NCBI RefSeq assembly: GCF_030317105.1
Contig: NZ_JASZYG010000014.1
Span: 62,001 to 126,000 of the forward strand
Source: Variovorax brevis
Lineage (GTDB): Bacteria; Pseudomonadota; Gammaproteobacteria; Burkholderiales; Burkholderiaceae_C
Length of the DNA: 64,000 bases
Direction: 5' to 3'
The notes under the pieces are model-generated. The model was not told where the DNA came from. It worked only from the letters and a program-made list of their open reading frames with translations, and did not search any database. Shown here one piece after another: positions 34,744-45,936 of the stretch (its first letter is position 1; each line of letters starts with the position of its first letter). A program made the translations under genes and the position numbers.

Positions 34744-35508
34744 TCAGAAGCGCTCGTGCGGCGCCAGGTAGCGCCACTGACCCTGCGGCAGGTTGCCCAG
34801 CATCACGCGGCCAATGCGGATGCGCTTGAGTCCGACCACTTTCAGGCCCACGAGTTCACACATGCGGCGAATCTGGCGCTTCTTGCCTTCGGTGAGCACA
34901 AAGCGAAGCTGCTCTGGGTTCTGCCAGTCGACCTGCGCGCGCTTGAGGGGCTGGCCATCCAGGCTCAGGCCGAAACGCAGCCGTGCGAGTTGGTCCGGCG
35001 GAAACGCAGCCTGCGAATTGGTGGCGACCGGGCCATAGGACACGCGCACCAGGTACTCCTTTTCCATGCCCGAGTCTTCGCCGATCAACTGGCGCGCGAC
35101 GCGGCCGTCCTGCGTGAGCACGAGCAGCCCGACCGAGTCGATGTCCAGCCGGCCCGCGGGCGCCAGGCCGCGCAATTGCGTGGGCGAAAAACGGTTGCCC
35201 GTGGTGTCGCCCTTCCAGTGCGTGCGCGGGTTGATGAGCATCACGGCGGGCTCATGCCCGTCCTCGGCCTGCCCGCTCACATAGCCAACGGGCTTGTGCA
35301 ACAGGATGGTCACCTGCGCCGCCTGCTGCCCGCGCGCCTTGGGGTCGACCTCGATGCGGTCGCCGGGCAAGACCTTGACGCCCATGGCCGCCGGCTCGCC
35401 GTTGACGAGCACCCAGCCCCGGTCGATCCAGTCATCCGCCTCGCGGCGGGAGCACAGGCCGAGTTCGGCCATTCGTTTGTTGAGGCGGACGGGGGCGGCT
35501 TCGGACAT
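34744..35508 (-). CDS. rluF: 23S rRNA pseudouridine synthase, RluF family
   Basis: A 254-residue pseudouridine synthase. An N-terminal S4 RNA-binding domain (VRLNKRMAELGLCSRREADDW region) is followed by the catalytic domain with GRLDIDSVGLLVLTQDG, where Asp122 is the nucleophile. The late motif EGKKRQIRRMCELVG is typical of the RluB/E/F branch. Within that branch RluF modifies U2604 of 23S rRNA, while RluB modifies U2605. I lean to RluF because of the N-terminal S4 domain and lack of a C-terminal basic tail. The start at 35508 is chosen over an upstream ATG because the added residues are not conserved. Confidence 0.85.
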   Translation of the reverse strand: MSEAAPVRLNKRMAELGLCSRREADDWIDRGWVLVNGEPAAMGVKVLPGDRIEVDPKARGQQAAQVTILLHKPVGYVSGQAEDGHEPAVMLINPRTHWKGDTTGNRFSPTQLRGLAPAGRLDIDSVGLLVLTQDGRVARQLIGEDSGMEKEYLVRVSYGPVATNSQAAFPPDQLARLRFGLSLDGQPLKRAQVDWQNPEQLRFVLTEGKKRQIRRMCELVGLKVVGLKRIRIGRVMLGNLPQGQWRYLAPHERF

Positions 35509-35540
35509 GCGGCGATTTTCGCTCAGCGCCCGCAACAGGT

Positions 35541-36233
35541 TCAGACCACGAGGCGATAGCCGACCGCAGTCTCGGTCAACAGATGCCGCGGCTGCGCCGG
35601 GTCGGCTTCGAGCTTTTGCCGCAAATGGCCCATGTAGATGCGCAAGTAGTGGCTCTGCTCCGAATGCGATGGCCCCCACACCTCCCGCAGCAACTGGCGC
35701 TGCGTCAGCACGCGGCCGGCGTTGGCGACGAGCACCGACAGCAAGCGATATTCGGTGGGCGTCAAATGCACCTCGTTGCCCGCGCGGCGCACGATGCGCG
35801 CGGCGCGGTCGACTTCCACCTCGCCGAAGCGGAAGCTGGGTGCCTCGGCCTCGCCGCCGGCCGCAGCGCGCGGGCGGCGCAGGTTGGCGCGCACGCGGGC
35901 CAGCAGTTCGCCGGTGCCAAAGGGCTTGGTGAGATAGTCGTCGGCACCGGCATCGAGCGCAGCGATCTTGTCGTTTTCATCCGAGCGGGCCGACAGCACG
36001 ATGATCGGCACGGCCGACCAGCCGCGCACGTCCTGGATGAGCGCCGTGCCGTCGCCATCGGGCAGGCCGAGGTCGAGCACGATCAGGTCGGGCTGGCGCG
36101 TTCCGGCCGCCGCGAGGCCGTCGCGCATCGTCGCCGCCTCGTGCACCTGCCAGCCCTCGGCCTCGAGCGCGCCGCGCACGAAGCGGCGGATCTGGGGTTC
36201 GTCCTCGATGACGATGGCGGTGGGTGGGGGCAT
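35541..36233 (-). CDS. kdpE: KdpE response regulator
   Basis: A 230-residue OmpR-type regulator, last gene of the kdp operon. The receiver has acidic residues IEDEP, phospho-acceptor Asp54 in IVLDLGLPDGDG and Lys in YLTKPFGTGEL. The C-terminal winged helix carries HLTPTEYRLLSVLVANAG and SEQSHYLRIYMGHLRQKLE, the latter very characteristic of KdpE. Phosphorylated by KdpD, it activates the kdp promoter at low potassium. It starts 18 bp after kdpD. Confidence 0.95.
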   Translation of the reverse strand: MPPPTAIVIEDEPQIRRFVRGALEAEGWQVHEAATMRDGLAAAGTRQPDLIVLDLGLPDGDGTALIQDVRGWSAVPIIVLSARSDENDKIAALDAGADDYLTKPFGTGELLARVRANLRRPRAAAGGEAEAPSFRFGEVEVDRAARIVRRAGNEVHLTPTEYRLLSVLVANAGRVLTQRQLLREVWGPSHSEQSHYLRIYMGHLRQKLEADPAQPRHLLTETAVGYRLVV

Positions 36234-36251
36234 GTCGTTTCCGGGGGAATG

Positions 36252-38993
36252 TCAGTCGGCGGGCAGTTCGGTCAGTTCAGGCGCGTCGGGCGGCGTCCGG
36301 CGCGGCAGCGTCACCGTGAATTCTGCGCCGCCGCCCTCGGCGTTCACCGCCTCGATCTCGCCACCGTGCGCGTTCACCACCGCCTTGCAGATCGCCAAGC
36401 CCAAGCCGACACCCGGCGTCGCGGACTCGGCCTGGCCGCGCGTGAACTTGTCGAACAGCGTGTGCTCCCGGCCCTTGAGGCTGGCGGGCAGGCCGGCGCC
36501 GTGGTCGCGCACCGAAAGAAGCAGCGACGTGTCGGTGACGCGCGCACCCACCACCACCGGCGGCGCGCCGTATTTGCCGGCGTTTTCCAGCAGGTTGACG
36601 AGCACGCGTTCGATCAGCACCGCATCGAATTCGACCAGCGGCAAGTCGGGCGGCAGATTCGTCTGCACGGCCATCTCGCCAAGCGCCGGACGCGCCGCGC
36701 GAATGGCGGCACCGACGGTTTCTTCCACGGATTGCCAGTCGCGCCGCAGGTTCACCGCGCCGCCGGCCATGCCGCTTTCCAGCCGCGCCATGTCCAGCAG
36801 GTTGCCCACCAGCGCATTGAGTTCGCGCGCCTGCTGCACGATGGCCCGCGCGGCCTGCGCCTTCGGCCCTTCCGGCAGGCCGCGCAAGGATTCGGCCAGC
36901 GCGATGAGCGCGGTGAGCGGCGTGCGCACGTCATGCGAAATGGCGCCGAGCAAGGCGTTGCGAAGGCGCTCCGATTCGATCTCGACCACCGCGCGCTGCG
37001 CCACGTCGACATAGTGCACACGCTCCAGCGCGATGGCGATCTGCCGCGCCAGCGTGTCGAGTTGCTGCGACTGCTCCGGTATCAGCAGCCAGCGCGGCTG
37101 CGCGGGCTGGAGGGCCAGCACGCCGCGCACGCGCATGGGCGCTTTCAAGGGAACGTAGTGCCACGCCTGCGCGGCCAGGGTGGAGGTGCCCAGTCCTGCG
37201 GGCTGGCCGTGGCGAAAGGCCCAGTCGGCCACGCTCGCGTCGAAGCCGGCGGGCGCCGTGTCGGGCAGCGTGAGGCGGTCATTGGCGTCGGTCACCAGCA
37301 CCAGCGCTGGCCCGCCGAAGTGCCGCTGCGCGGCCGATGCGCCGATGGCCGTCACCTGCTCCGTTTGCAGCGCTGCCGAGAGATCGCGCGTGAGCTCGAA
37401 CAGCGAGCGCGCGCGGCGCTCGCGGCTGTCCGACACGCCCGCTGAAAATCGCAAGCCCGCCGTGAGTTGCCCCACCAGCAGCCCAACGGCCAGCATCACG
37501 CCAAAGGTCACCAGGTACTGCCAGTCGCTCACGGCAAAGGACAGGCGCGGCGTGACGAAAAAGAAGTCGAAGGCCGCCACGTTCAGCAGTGCACCGAAAG
37601 CCGCCGGCCCACGCCCGAAGCGCATCGCCACGCCCACCACGCCGAGCAGGTAGAGCATCACGATGTTCACGGATTCGAGCCAGCCGAGCAGCGGATGCGC
37701 GAGCAGCGTGATGAGCACGCTCGCCCCCAACGCCCACGCGTAGCCCGGCCAACGCATGCGCTGCCGTTCGGCGTCGCCATCGGTCGCACCGTCGATGTGT
37801 GCGGCACCGAGGGGTGCGCGCGGCAGGCGGCGCGAACTGCCCGGCGCACCGGCCGTCACGATGTCCAGCGACGGCGCCAGCCGGGGCAATGCGCGCGAGA
37901 TGCGCGGCGCCGTCCACATGCGTCGCCAGCCCGTGGCCTGCGACGGCTGCCCGATGACCACGGTCGCGCAATTGAGCCGCTGCGCCTGCGTGGCAATGGC
38001 TTGCGCCACGTCGTCGCCGGTCAGCACCGCCGTCGATGCGCCGAGTTCTTCCGCCAGTTGCAACACCGCCAGGATGCGGTCACGATGCGCTGCGTCCAGG
38101 CGCTGCAGCCGCGGCGTTTCGACATACGCGGCATGCCATCGCACATTGAGTTGCCCCGCCAGGCGCGCGGCGGTGCGCACCGTTTGCGCCGCGTCCTCAT
38201 GCGGACCGACGCAGGCCAGAATTTCGCCCGAAGTGTTCCACGCCTGCAGCCCCGGCGCGGACTGCTCCACGCGCCATCCGCGCACGTCGTCTTCCACGTG
38301 CTCGGCCGTGCGGCGCAAGGCAATCTCGCGCAAGGCGATGAGGTTGCCCTTGCGAAAGAAATTCTGCGCGGCGCGTGCCGCTTGTTGTGGCAGGTAGACC
38401 TTGCCGGCCACAAGCCGGCTGGTGAGTTCATCCGGCGTCGCGTCGACGAAGACGACTTCCTCCGCGTCGTCGAGAACCGCGTCGGGCACCGTCTCGTGCA
38501 CGCGCACGCCGGTGATGGCGCCGACGGTGCCGTTGAGGCTTTCCAGGTGCTGCACGTTCAGGGCCGACCACACGTCGATGCCGGCGGCGCGCAGTTCCTC
38601 GATGTCCTGCCAGCGCTTGGCGTGGCGCGAGCCCTGCACGTTGGAATGGGCGAGTTCGTCCACCAGGATCACCGCGGGCTTCCGGTGCAGGGCTGCGTCC
38701 AGGTCGAACTCCGCGAGCGTGTGGCCCCGGTACGCGACATGGCGCAGCGGCAGTTGCTCCAGGCCCGCCAGCAGCGCCGCAGTTTCCGCGCGTCCATGCG
38801 TTTCGACCACGCCGATGACGACATCGCGGCCGGCCTTGGGTTCGCGCTGCGCGGCGCTGAGCATTGCCCACGTCTTGCCGACGCCTGCGTTGGCGCCGAA
38901 GTAGATCCGCAGCTTGCCGCGCGAGGATTGCGCCTCGTCGGCGCGCATCTGCGCGATCAGGTCGTCGGGATTGGGGCGCACGGGTTCCGGCAT
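36252..38993 (-). CDS. kdpD: KdpD potassium/turgor sensor histidine kinase
   Basis: A 913-residue sensor. The N-terminal KdpD domain (about 20-230) has Walker A GANAGVGKT at 33-41 and ILVDELAHSNVQGSRH. A universal-stress-like domain follows (about 240-370), then four membrane spans at about 410-505 (ALGASVLITLLAHPLLGWLE region). A GAF-like domain comes next, then His in AISHDVRTPLTAL, and the ATPase boxes NLLENAGKYG and GVGLGLAICKAVV. The length matches E. coli KdpD. It senses low potassium and controls KdpE. It lies 12 bp after kdpC and in the same transcript. Confidence 0.96.
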   Translation of the reverse strand: MPEPVRPNPDDLIAQMRADEAQSSRGKLRIYFGANAGVGKTWAMLSAAQREPKAGRDVVIGVVETHGRAETAALLAGLEQLPLRHVAYRGHTLAEFDLDAALHRKPAVILVDELAHSNVQGSRHAKRWQDIEELRAAGIDVWSALNVQHLESLNGTVGAITGVRVHETVPDAVLDDAEEVVFVDATPDELTSRLVAGKVYLPQQAARAAQNFFRKGNLIALREIALRRTAEHVEDDVRGWRVEQSAPGLQAWNTSGEILACVGPHEDAAQTVRTAARLAGQLNVRWHAAYVETPRLQRLDAAHRDRILAVLQLAEELGASTAVLTGDDVAQAIATQAQRLNCATVVIGQPSQATGWRRMWTAPRISRALPRLAPSLDIVTAGAPGSSRRLPRAPLGAAHIDGATDGDAERQRMRWPGYAWALGASVLITLLAHPLLGWLESVNIVMLYLLGVVGVAMRFGRGPAAFGALLNVAAFDFFFVTPRLSFAVSDWQYLVTFGVMLAVGLLVGQLTAGLRFSAGVSDSRERRARSLFELTRDLSAALQTEQVTAIGASAAQRHFGGPALVLVTDANDRLTLPDTAPAGFDASVADWAFRHGQPAGLGTSTLAAQAWHYVPLKAPMRVRGVLALQPAQPRWLLIPEQSQQLDTLARQIAIALERVHYVDVAQRAVVEIESERLRNALLGAISHDVRTPLTALIALAESLRGLPEGPKAQAARAIVQQARELNALVGNLLDMARLESGMAGGAVNLRRDWQSVEETVGAAIRAARPALGEMAVQTNLPPDLPLVEFDAVLIERVLVNLLENAGKYGAPPVVVGARVTDTSLLLSVRDHGAGLPASLKGREHTLFDKFTRGQAESATPGVGLGLAICKAVVNAHGGEIEAVNAEGGGAEFTVTLPRRTPPDAPELTELPAD

Positions 38994-39005
38994 GTGGCGC
39001 GCAGG

Positions 39006-39581
39006 TTATCGCATGGCGTCCAGATCCATGTTGAGTGCGAGCACGTTGACGCGCTCCTCGCCGAGGAAGCCGAGCAAGGGCCCTTCGGTGTGGCGGTCGA
39101 TCAGCGCAGCGAGCGGATCGGCCGGCACGTTGCGCGCCTTGGCCACCCGCGCGATCTGGTAACGGGCCGCCGCCGGCGTGATGTGCGGATCAAGTCCGCT
39201 GGCCGATGCGGTGACCAGGTCGACCGGCACCTGTGCGCCCGCTTCGGGGTCTGCTTCGCGCAGCGCCTTGATGCGCGCAGCCACGGCCTCGGTCAGCGCC
39301 GGATTGAGCGGCCCCATGTTCGATCCCCCCGAAGCCAGCGCGTTGTACGGCTTGTCGCCCGTGGCCGACGGCCGGCCCCAGAAGTGCTTCGCATCGCTGA
39401 AGTCCTGGCCGATCAACAACGAGCCCACCGGCTTGCCATCAGCGCCGTTCACCAGACTGCCGCGAGCCTGCGCCGGAAAGGCCACCTGCGCCACGCCGGT
39501 CACGGCAAGGGGATAGAGAAGCCCCGTGATCACGCTCAGTGCGATGAACAAAACAAGCGCAGGACGAAGAATGCTTTTCAT
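39006..39581 (-). CDS. kdpC: KdpC subunit of the potassium-transporting ATPase
   Basis: A 191-residue single-span membrane subunit. The N-terminal membrane helix (about residues 6-30) is followed by a periplasmic domain with FWGRPSATGDKPYNALASGGSN-type sequence and NPALTEAVAARIKAL. The C-terminal SGLDPHITPAAARYQIARVAKARN is a strong KdpC mark. It stabilises the KdpFABC complex and aids potassium binding. The frame continues upstream through kdpB in another reading, but the ATG at 39581 is the only start with a membrane helix at the N-terminus. It is 17 bp after kdpB. Confidence 0.95.
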   Translation of the reverse strand: MKSILRPALVLFIALSVITGLLYPLAVTGVAQVAFPAQARGSLVNGADGKPVGSLLIGQDFSDAKHFWGRPSATGDKPYNALASGGSNMGPLNPALTEAVAARIKALREADPEAGAQVPVDLVTASASGLDPHITPAAARYQIARVAKARNVPADPLAALIDRHTEGPLLGFLGEERVNVLALNMDLDAMR

Positions 39582-39598
39582 TTTCTGTATCTCCTGAA

Positions 39599-41701
39599 TC
39601 AAACCAGCCCGGCGACAGCCAGCAGCATGTCGATGGCCTTGATGCCGATGAAGGGCACGATCAATCCGCCCAGCCCGTAGATGGCCAGGTTGCGGCGCAG
39701 CAGCGCCGCGGCGCCCACCGGCCGATAGCGCACGCCCTTGAGCGCCAGCGGAATCAGGAACACGATCACGAGCGCATTGAAGATCACCGCCGACAGGATG
39801 GCCGACGACGGACTCGCCAGCGCCATCACGTTCAGCGCCGACAACTGCGGATAGGTCGACACGAAGATCGCGGGAATGATCGCGAAGTACTTCGCCACGT
39901 CGTTCGCGATCGAGAAGGTGGTGAGCGAGCCGCGCGTCATGAGGAGCGCCTTGCCCGTCTCCACGACTTCGAGCAGCTTGGTCGGATTGGAGTCCAGGTC
40001 GACCATGTTGCCAGCCTCCTTCGCGGCCTGCGTGCCGCTGCCCATCGCCACGGCCACGTCGGCTTGCGCCAGGGCGGGCGCGTCGTTGGTGCCGTCGCCC
40101 GTCATCGCGACGAGGCGTCCGTCGTTCTGGTAGCGGCGGATGAGCGCGAGTTTGTCCTCGGGCGTCGCTTCCGCGAGGAAATCGTCCACGCCGGCCTCGG
40201 CCGCGATGGCGGCGGCCGTGAGCTTGTTGTCGCCGGTGATCATCACCGTCTTGATCCCCATGCGGCGCAGTTGCGCGAAGCGTTCGCTGATGCCGGTCTT
40301 GACCACGTCCTTGAGTTCGACGACGCCCATGACGCGCCCGCCTTCGGCCACGGCCAGCGGCGTGCTGCCGCGGCGCGCGATGTCGTCGGCCGTGCGGAGG
40401 ACTTCCGTCGGCATCACGCCGCGCAGGCATTCCACATGCTTGCGCACCGCCTCCACGGCGCCCTTGCGCAGCACGATGGGCTTGGCGTCCTGGCTGTCCG
40501 GCGCAGCGGGCAGGTCGACGCCGCTCATGCGCGTTTGCGCGGTGAAGGGCACGAAGTGCGTGCATGGGGCGGCCGACGTCTCGGTCCCGCCGCGCCGCGC
40601 CAGTTCGACGATGCTGCGGCCTTCCGGCGTTTCATCCGGCAGCGATGCGAGCAAGGCGGCCCGCACCAAGCGGTCGCGCGAGACGCCCGGCGCCGGAAAC
40701 CACGCGCTCGCCTGACGGTTGCCGTGCGTGATGGTGCCGGTCTTGTCGAGCAGCAGCACGTCGATGTCGCCGGCGGCTTCCACCGCGCGGCCCGATGTCG
40801 CGATCACGTTGGCCTGCATCATCCGGCTCATGCCCGCCACGCCGACGGCTGACAGCAGGCCGCCGATGGTGGTCGGGATCAGGCATACGAGCAGCGCGAT
40901 GAGCGCGGTCAGCGAAACGACCGTGCCCGCTTTCGCGGCTTCGACGCTGAAGATCGAGAAAGGCAGCAACGTCACCGTCACCATCAGGAACACGATGGTG
41001 AGTGCCACCAGCAGGATGGTGAGCGCGATCTCGTTGGGCGTCTTCTGGCGCCGCGCGCTTTCGACCATGCCGATCATGCGATCGAGGAAGGACTCGCCGG
41101 GGTTCACCGTGATGCGCACCACCAGCCAATCCGACAGCACGCGGGTGCCGCCAGTCACGGCCGAGAAGTCGCCACCCGATTCGCGCACCACCGGCGCAGA
41201 TTCGCCGGTGATGGCGCTTTCGTCGACCGAGGCGACGCCCTGGATGACTTCGCCGTCGAGCGGAATGGTGTCGCCGGCTTCGACGAGCACCACATCGTCA
41301 CGCCGCAAGTTCGGCGCCTGTTCAGGAAGGAAGGCTGAACCGTAAAACGGCTCCTTCAACTTCTTCGCCCAAGTGTCCTTGCGCATGCCCCGCAGCGACG
41401 CCGCCTGCGCCTTGCTGCGCCCTTCGGCCAGCGCCTCCGCAAAGTTGGCGAAGAGGACAGTGAACCAAAGCCAGATCGACACGGCGAGCACGAAGGCCGG
41501 CGGCATGCCGGTGTCGCCCGGAAAGCCCAACGAATGCACCCACAGCGTGGTCGTCATGATGCTGCCGACGTACACGACGAACATCACGGGATTGCGCCAC
41601 TGCACGCGCGGGTCGAGCTTGGCGATGGCGCTCCACAGCGCGGGCTTGAGCAGCACCGGGTCGAGCAGCGAAAGGGAGGTTCTGGTTTGCATGGTGTTCA
41701 C
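39599..41701 (-). CDS. kdpB: KdpB catalytic subunit of the potassium-transporting P-type ATPase
   Basis: A 700-residue P-type ATPase. The phosphorylated Asp319 is in LLLDKTGTIT. The actuator motif is AITGESAPV and the hinge motif is MTGDGTNDAPALAQADV. Membrane segments lie at about 38-85, 225-285 and 585-690. The GTG at 41701 directly follows the kdpA stop; an ATG 9 bases on (41692) is the alternative start. It hydrolyses ATP to drive potassium uptake through KdpA. Length and motifs are normal. Confidence 0.96.
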   Translation of the reverse strand: MNTMQTRTSLSLLDPVLLKPALWSAIAKLDPRVQWRNPVMFVVYVGSIMTTTLWVHSLGFPGDTGMPPAFVLAVSIWLWFTVLFANFAEALAEGRSKAQAASLRGMRKDTWAKKLKEPFYGSAFLPEQAPNLRRDDVVLVEAGDTIPLDGEVIQGVASVDESAITGESAPVVRESGGDFSAVTGGTRVLSDWLVVRITVNPGESFLDRMIGMVESARRQKTPNEIALTILLVALTIVFLMVTVTLLPFSIFSVEAAKAGTVVSLTALIALLVCLIPTTIGGLLSAVGVAGMSRMMQANVIATSGRAVEAAGDIDVLLLDKTGTITHGNRQASAWFPAPGVSRDRLVRAALLASLPDETPEGRSIVELARRGGTETSAAPCTHFVPFTAQTRMSGVDLPAAPDSQDAKPIVLRKGAVEAVRKHVECLRGVMPTEVLRTADDIARRGSTPLAVAEGGRVMGVVELKDVVKTGISERFAQLRRMGIKTVMITGDNKLTAAAIAAEAGVDDFLAEATPEDKLALIRRYQNDGRLVAMTGDGTNDAPALAQADVAVAMGSGTQAAKEAGNMVDLDSNPTKLLEVVETGKALLMTRGSLTTFSIANDVAKYFAIIPAIFVSTYPQLSALNVMALASPSSAILSAVIFNALVIVFLIPLALKGVRYRPVGAAALLRRNLAIYGLGGLIVPFIGIKAIDMLLAVAGLV

Positions 41702-43435
<1,734 letters not shown>

Positions 43436-43436
43436 G

Positions 43437-43535
43437 TCAGAACTCCTCGGCGCAGATCAGGGCAAAGACCAGATAGGCGAAGAGCCCCACGGCAATCAGC
43501 CCGCCCAAGCCGTAAAGCACTTCCAGCCCGATCAT
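43437..43535 (-). CDS. kdpF: KdpF small membrane subunit
   Basis: A 32-residue single-span peptide, MIGLEVLYGLGGLIAVGLF and then a short tail ending in CAEEF. Size, position directly before kdpA and sequence match KdpF, which stabilises the complex. Its ATG overlaps the stop of the upstream 35-codon ORF (ATGA at 43532-43535), and its own last codons provide the ribosome site for kdpA. Confidence 0.9.
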   Translation of the reverse strand: MIGLEVLYGLGGLIAVGLFAYLVFALICAEEF

Positions 43536-43639
43536 GATTTTTCCCCTGGGCCCGGCCGCTCCAGCCGAACCAGCCCGTCAACCCCCTTGACCAATGCGAC
43601 CCAAAACACGGCGAGGGTCGCGATCCAAACGATGTCCAT
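43532..43639 (-). CDS. Small membrane ORF at the head of the kdp operon
   Basis: A 35-codon frame starts at 43639 with an AGGAG site 7 bases upstream and ends overlapping the kdpF start by ATGA. The peptide has one hydrophobic helix (IVWIATLAVFWVALV region of residues 3-17), then a charged tail (LVRLERPGPGEKS). Good ribosome site, membrane helix and translational coupling to kdpF support a real gene. I do not know a named family. It might be a further small subunit, a regulator of the complex, or a leader that only sets kdpF translation. Confidence 0.6.
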   Translation of the reverse strand: MDIVWIATLAVFWVALVKGVDGLVRLERPGPGEKS

Positions 43640-43758
43640 TCATTGCTCCTGCATCAAATCCATGAAACGGAGTTTTCTCTTCCGCGCATAAAAACAGGGC
43701 AGAGAGCCCGGTCGCTTGCATAAAGAAAGCGTAAAAATCGGAAGAGGAGACAACCCCC
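43640..43758. promoter_or_regulatory. Divergent kdp / asmA-like promoter region
   Basis: A 119-bp gap separates the kdp operon (minus) from the AsmA-like gene (plus). It includes A/T-rich stretches, GCATAAAAA around 43686-43694 and GCATAAAG with CGTAAAAATC around 43718-43740, in an otherwise GC-rich context. KdpE boxes in other bacteria are T-rich, so the operator probably lies here. No exact KdpE consensus can be assigned by eye. Confidence 0.4.
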
Positions 43759-45810
43759 ATGAAATGGACCTGGGTGCGCAGGCTGCTGCTCGGCGTGGTG
43801 CTGCTGGCTTTGCTGGCGGCCGGCGGCGTGTGGCTGCTGGTCCAGAGCATCGACCGCGGGGCCGTCATGGCGCGCGCGGTGCAGGAGGTCAAGACCGCCA
43901 CCGGCCGTGATTTCGCCATCGACGGCAAGGTGCGCTTCCAGCTCTTTCCGAACATCGCGCTGGTGGCCGAAGGCGTTCGGCTGGGCAACACGTCCTGGGG
44001 CTCCCGGCCGGACATGGCGCGCATCCGGCAACTCGAAATGCATGTGGCGCTCAAGCCGCTGCTGTCGCGCCGCGTGGAGATCCGCAGCGTGGAGGTCCAC
44101 GGCGTCGACCTGCTGCTGGAAACCAACGCCAGCACCGGCCAGGGCAACTGGAACATTGCGCGCGCCGACGCCGACCCCGGCGCCGACACGCAGGCCGAGC
44201 CCAAGGCCCCCGGCAAGGTGCAGGTGACGCTTTCGGAGTTCATTGCGCACGACAGCGTGCTGGCCTTTCACAGCGGACGCAGCGGCCGCACCGAAACCAT
44301 CCGGATCGAAGCCCTGTCGCTCGCCAACGTGGGCGAAGCCCGGCCGGCCGAGTTCAACCAGCTGGATCTCGACGTGGTGTTCCACGAACAGAAGATCCAC
44401 CTCGAAGGCCGTGTCGGCACGGTGCGTGCGGCACTTGCCGCCAACCGCTCGGTGCCGCTGGACCTGGCGCTCACCATGGAAGGCACGACGGCCACCGTCA
44501 AGGGCGACGTGGACCTGGGCCGTTCGGCGGGCCAGGCCCGCATGCGGGTGGACGCCAGCGTGCGCAACGCCGCCGCGCTCAACCGCATCGTGGGCGTCGC
44601 GCTGCCCGTGCCCCTGCCGGCCACCGTGCGCGCCGACCTGAACTGGCGCGCGCGCGAACTGGTGGTCGACCCCATCGAGCTGGAGACCAACGGCCAGTCC
44701 ATCGGCGGTCGCATCGTGTGGGACCGCGCGGCCTCGCCGCCGGAGCTGGACATCGTGATGCGCGCCGACAGCCTGGACCTGGCGCGCCTGTACCGCGAGC
44801 CGGCCACGCCGCCCGCTGCCGCCGCGGCCAGCGGGCGCGTGTTCTCCGAGACGCCCTTCCCCGCCATCCACCTGCCCGAGCTGACCATCAAGACGGAGAT
44901 GCACGTCGAGCGGCTTGTGTTGCCCACTGGCCTGGAGCTCACCAGCCTGCAAGGCAAGGCCACGGCGCATCCCGACCGGGTGGATGTCGCCCAGTTCGCC
45001 TTCGGGCTGGCGCGCGGCACCTTCAGCGTGTCGGGCTCGGTGCACACCGGCGACGGCCGCGAGGCGCCGCGGGTGAGCGCCAGCGTCAAGGCGCGCAACG
45101 TCGCCATGGACGCCTTGCTGGCGCTGCTGCGCCGGCAGGCCGTCATCGCCGGCGGCAGGACGCAGATGGACGCCAACCTGAGTGCTTCGGGTTCGTCGCT
45201 GCACGCCATCGCCGACTCGCTCGATGGCGAGGTGCGGCTGAAGATGGGTGCGGCGCAGTCGGTGCCGCGGCGCACGACGGGCGCCGAGACGCTGCTCACG
45301 GCGCTCATGCGCGCCCTCACCCCCATGCGCCGGCCCGACGAACCGGTCAAGATCAGCTGCGCCGCCGCACGTTTGCCGGTGCGCAACGGCACCATCGTGG
45401 TGGACCGCTCCATCGCCGCGGAAAGCGAGCGGCTGGACATCGTGATGTCGGGCGAAATCGACTTGGGCGCCGAGCGCATCGACCTGGCGATGCGCCCCAC
45501 CGTCAAGAAGGGCACGGGGCTGGATCCGTCCAGCTTCGCGGGCCTCGTGAAAGTGGTGGGCACGCTTTCGCACCCGACGGTGGAAGTGAACATGGCGGGC
45601 ACGGCGCGCGAGGCTGCGAGCATCAGCGCCGCGGTGGCCACCGGCGGGGCCACGCTGCTCGGCCAGCGACTGCTGGGCAAGGTGACGGACCCGCATCCCT
45701 GCGACTCCGCCTACAACGGCAGCGCGAGCACCTCGGCCGAATCACCCAAGACGGCGGCGCCAAAGAAAAAGGGCTTGCTTGCGCCGATCAGGAACGTGTT
45801 TGGCGGGTGA
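43759..45810 (+). CDS. AsmA family protein
   Basis: A 683-residue inner-membrane-anchored protein. The N-terminal membrane helix (about 8-30, LLLGVVLLALLAAGGVWLL) is followed by a long beta-rich periplasmic region. The AsmA start (VKTATGRDFAIDGKVRFQLFPNIALV region of about 47-72) and the C-terminal AsmA_2 region (about 500-620, IDLAMRPTVKKGTGLDPSSF) are clear. AsmA-like proteins are bridge-type lipid transporters between inner and outer membranes. GAGGAGA precedes the ATG. It ends in a Lys-rich tail. It is divergent from kdp, and no other envelope gene is adjacent. Confidence 0.88.
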   Translation: MKWTWVRRLLLGVVLLALLAAGGVWLLVQSIDRGAVMARAVQEVKTATGRDFAIDGKVRFQLFPNIALVAEGVRLGNTSWGSRPDMARIRQLEMHVALKPLLSRRVEIRSVEVHGVDLLLETNASTGQGNWNIARADADPGADTQAEPKAPGKVQVTLSEFIAHDSVLAFHSGRSGRTETIRIEALSLANVGEARPAEFNQLDLDVVFHEQKIHLEGRVGTVRAALAANRSVPLDLALTMEGTTATVKGDVDLGRSAGQARMRVDASVRNAAALNRIVGVALPVPLPATVRADLNWRARELVVDPIELETNGQSIGGRIVWDRAASPPELDIVMRADSLDLARLYREPATPPAAAAASGRVFSETPFPAIHLPELTIKTEMHVERLVLPTGLELTSLQGKATAHPDRVDVAQFAFGLARGTFSVSGSVHTGDGREAPRVSASVKARNVAMDALLALLRRQAVIAGGRTQMDANLSASGSSLHAIADSLDGEVRLKMGAAQSVPRRTTGAETLLTALMRALTPMRRPDEPVKISCAAARLPVRNGTIVVDRSIAAESERLDIVMSGEIDLGAERIDLAMRPTVKKGTGLDPSSFAGLVKVVGTLSHPTVEVNMAGTAREAASISAAVATGGATLLGQRLLGKVTDPHPCDSAYNGSASTSAESPKTAAPKKKGLLAPIRNVFGG

Positions 45811-45866
45811 CATCGGCGCATCCTTTGCGCGCGAAGATCAACGGCATCAACGCGTCGGCGCAAAGC

Positions 45867-45893
45867 AAAAAGGCCACCTGGAAAGGTGGCCTT
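45867..45893 (-). terminator. Intrinsic terminator after tRNA-Gly
   Basis: A perfect 8-bp stem AGGCCACC (45871-45878) and GGTGGCCT (45885-45892) has a 6-base loop. On the minus strand the stem is followed by TTTTT (complement of 45867-45871), which fits a terminator for the tRNA 44 bp upstream. On the plus strand only TTT follows, so it may also act weakly for the AsmA-like gene. Confidence 0.75.
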
Positions 45894-45936
45894 TGCTTGC
45901 TGTGCCGCCGTCAACCGATGGTTGCGACAGCGAAAG

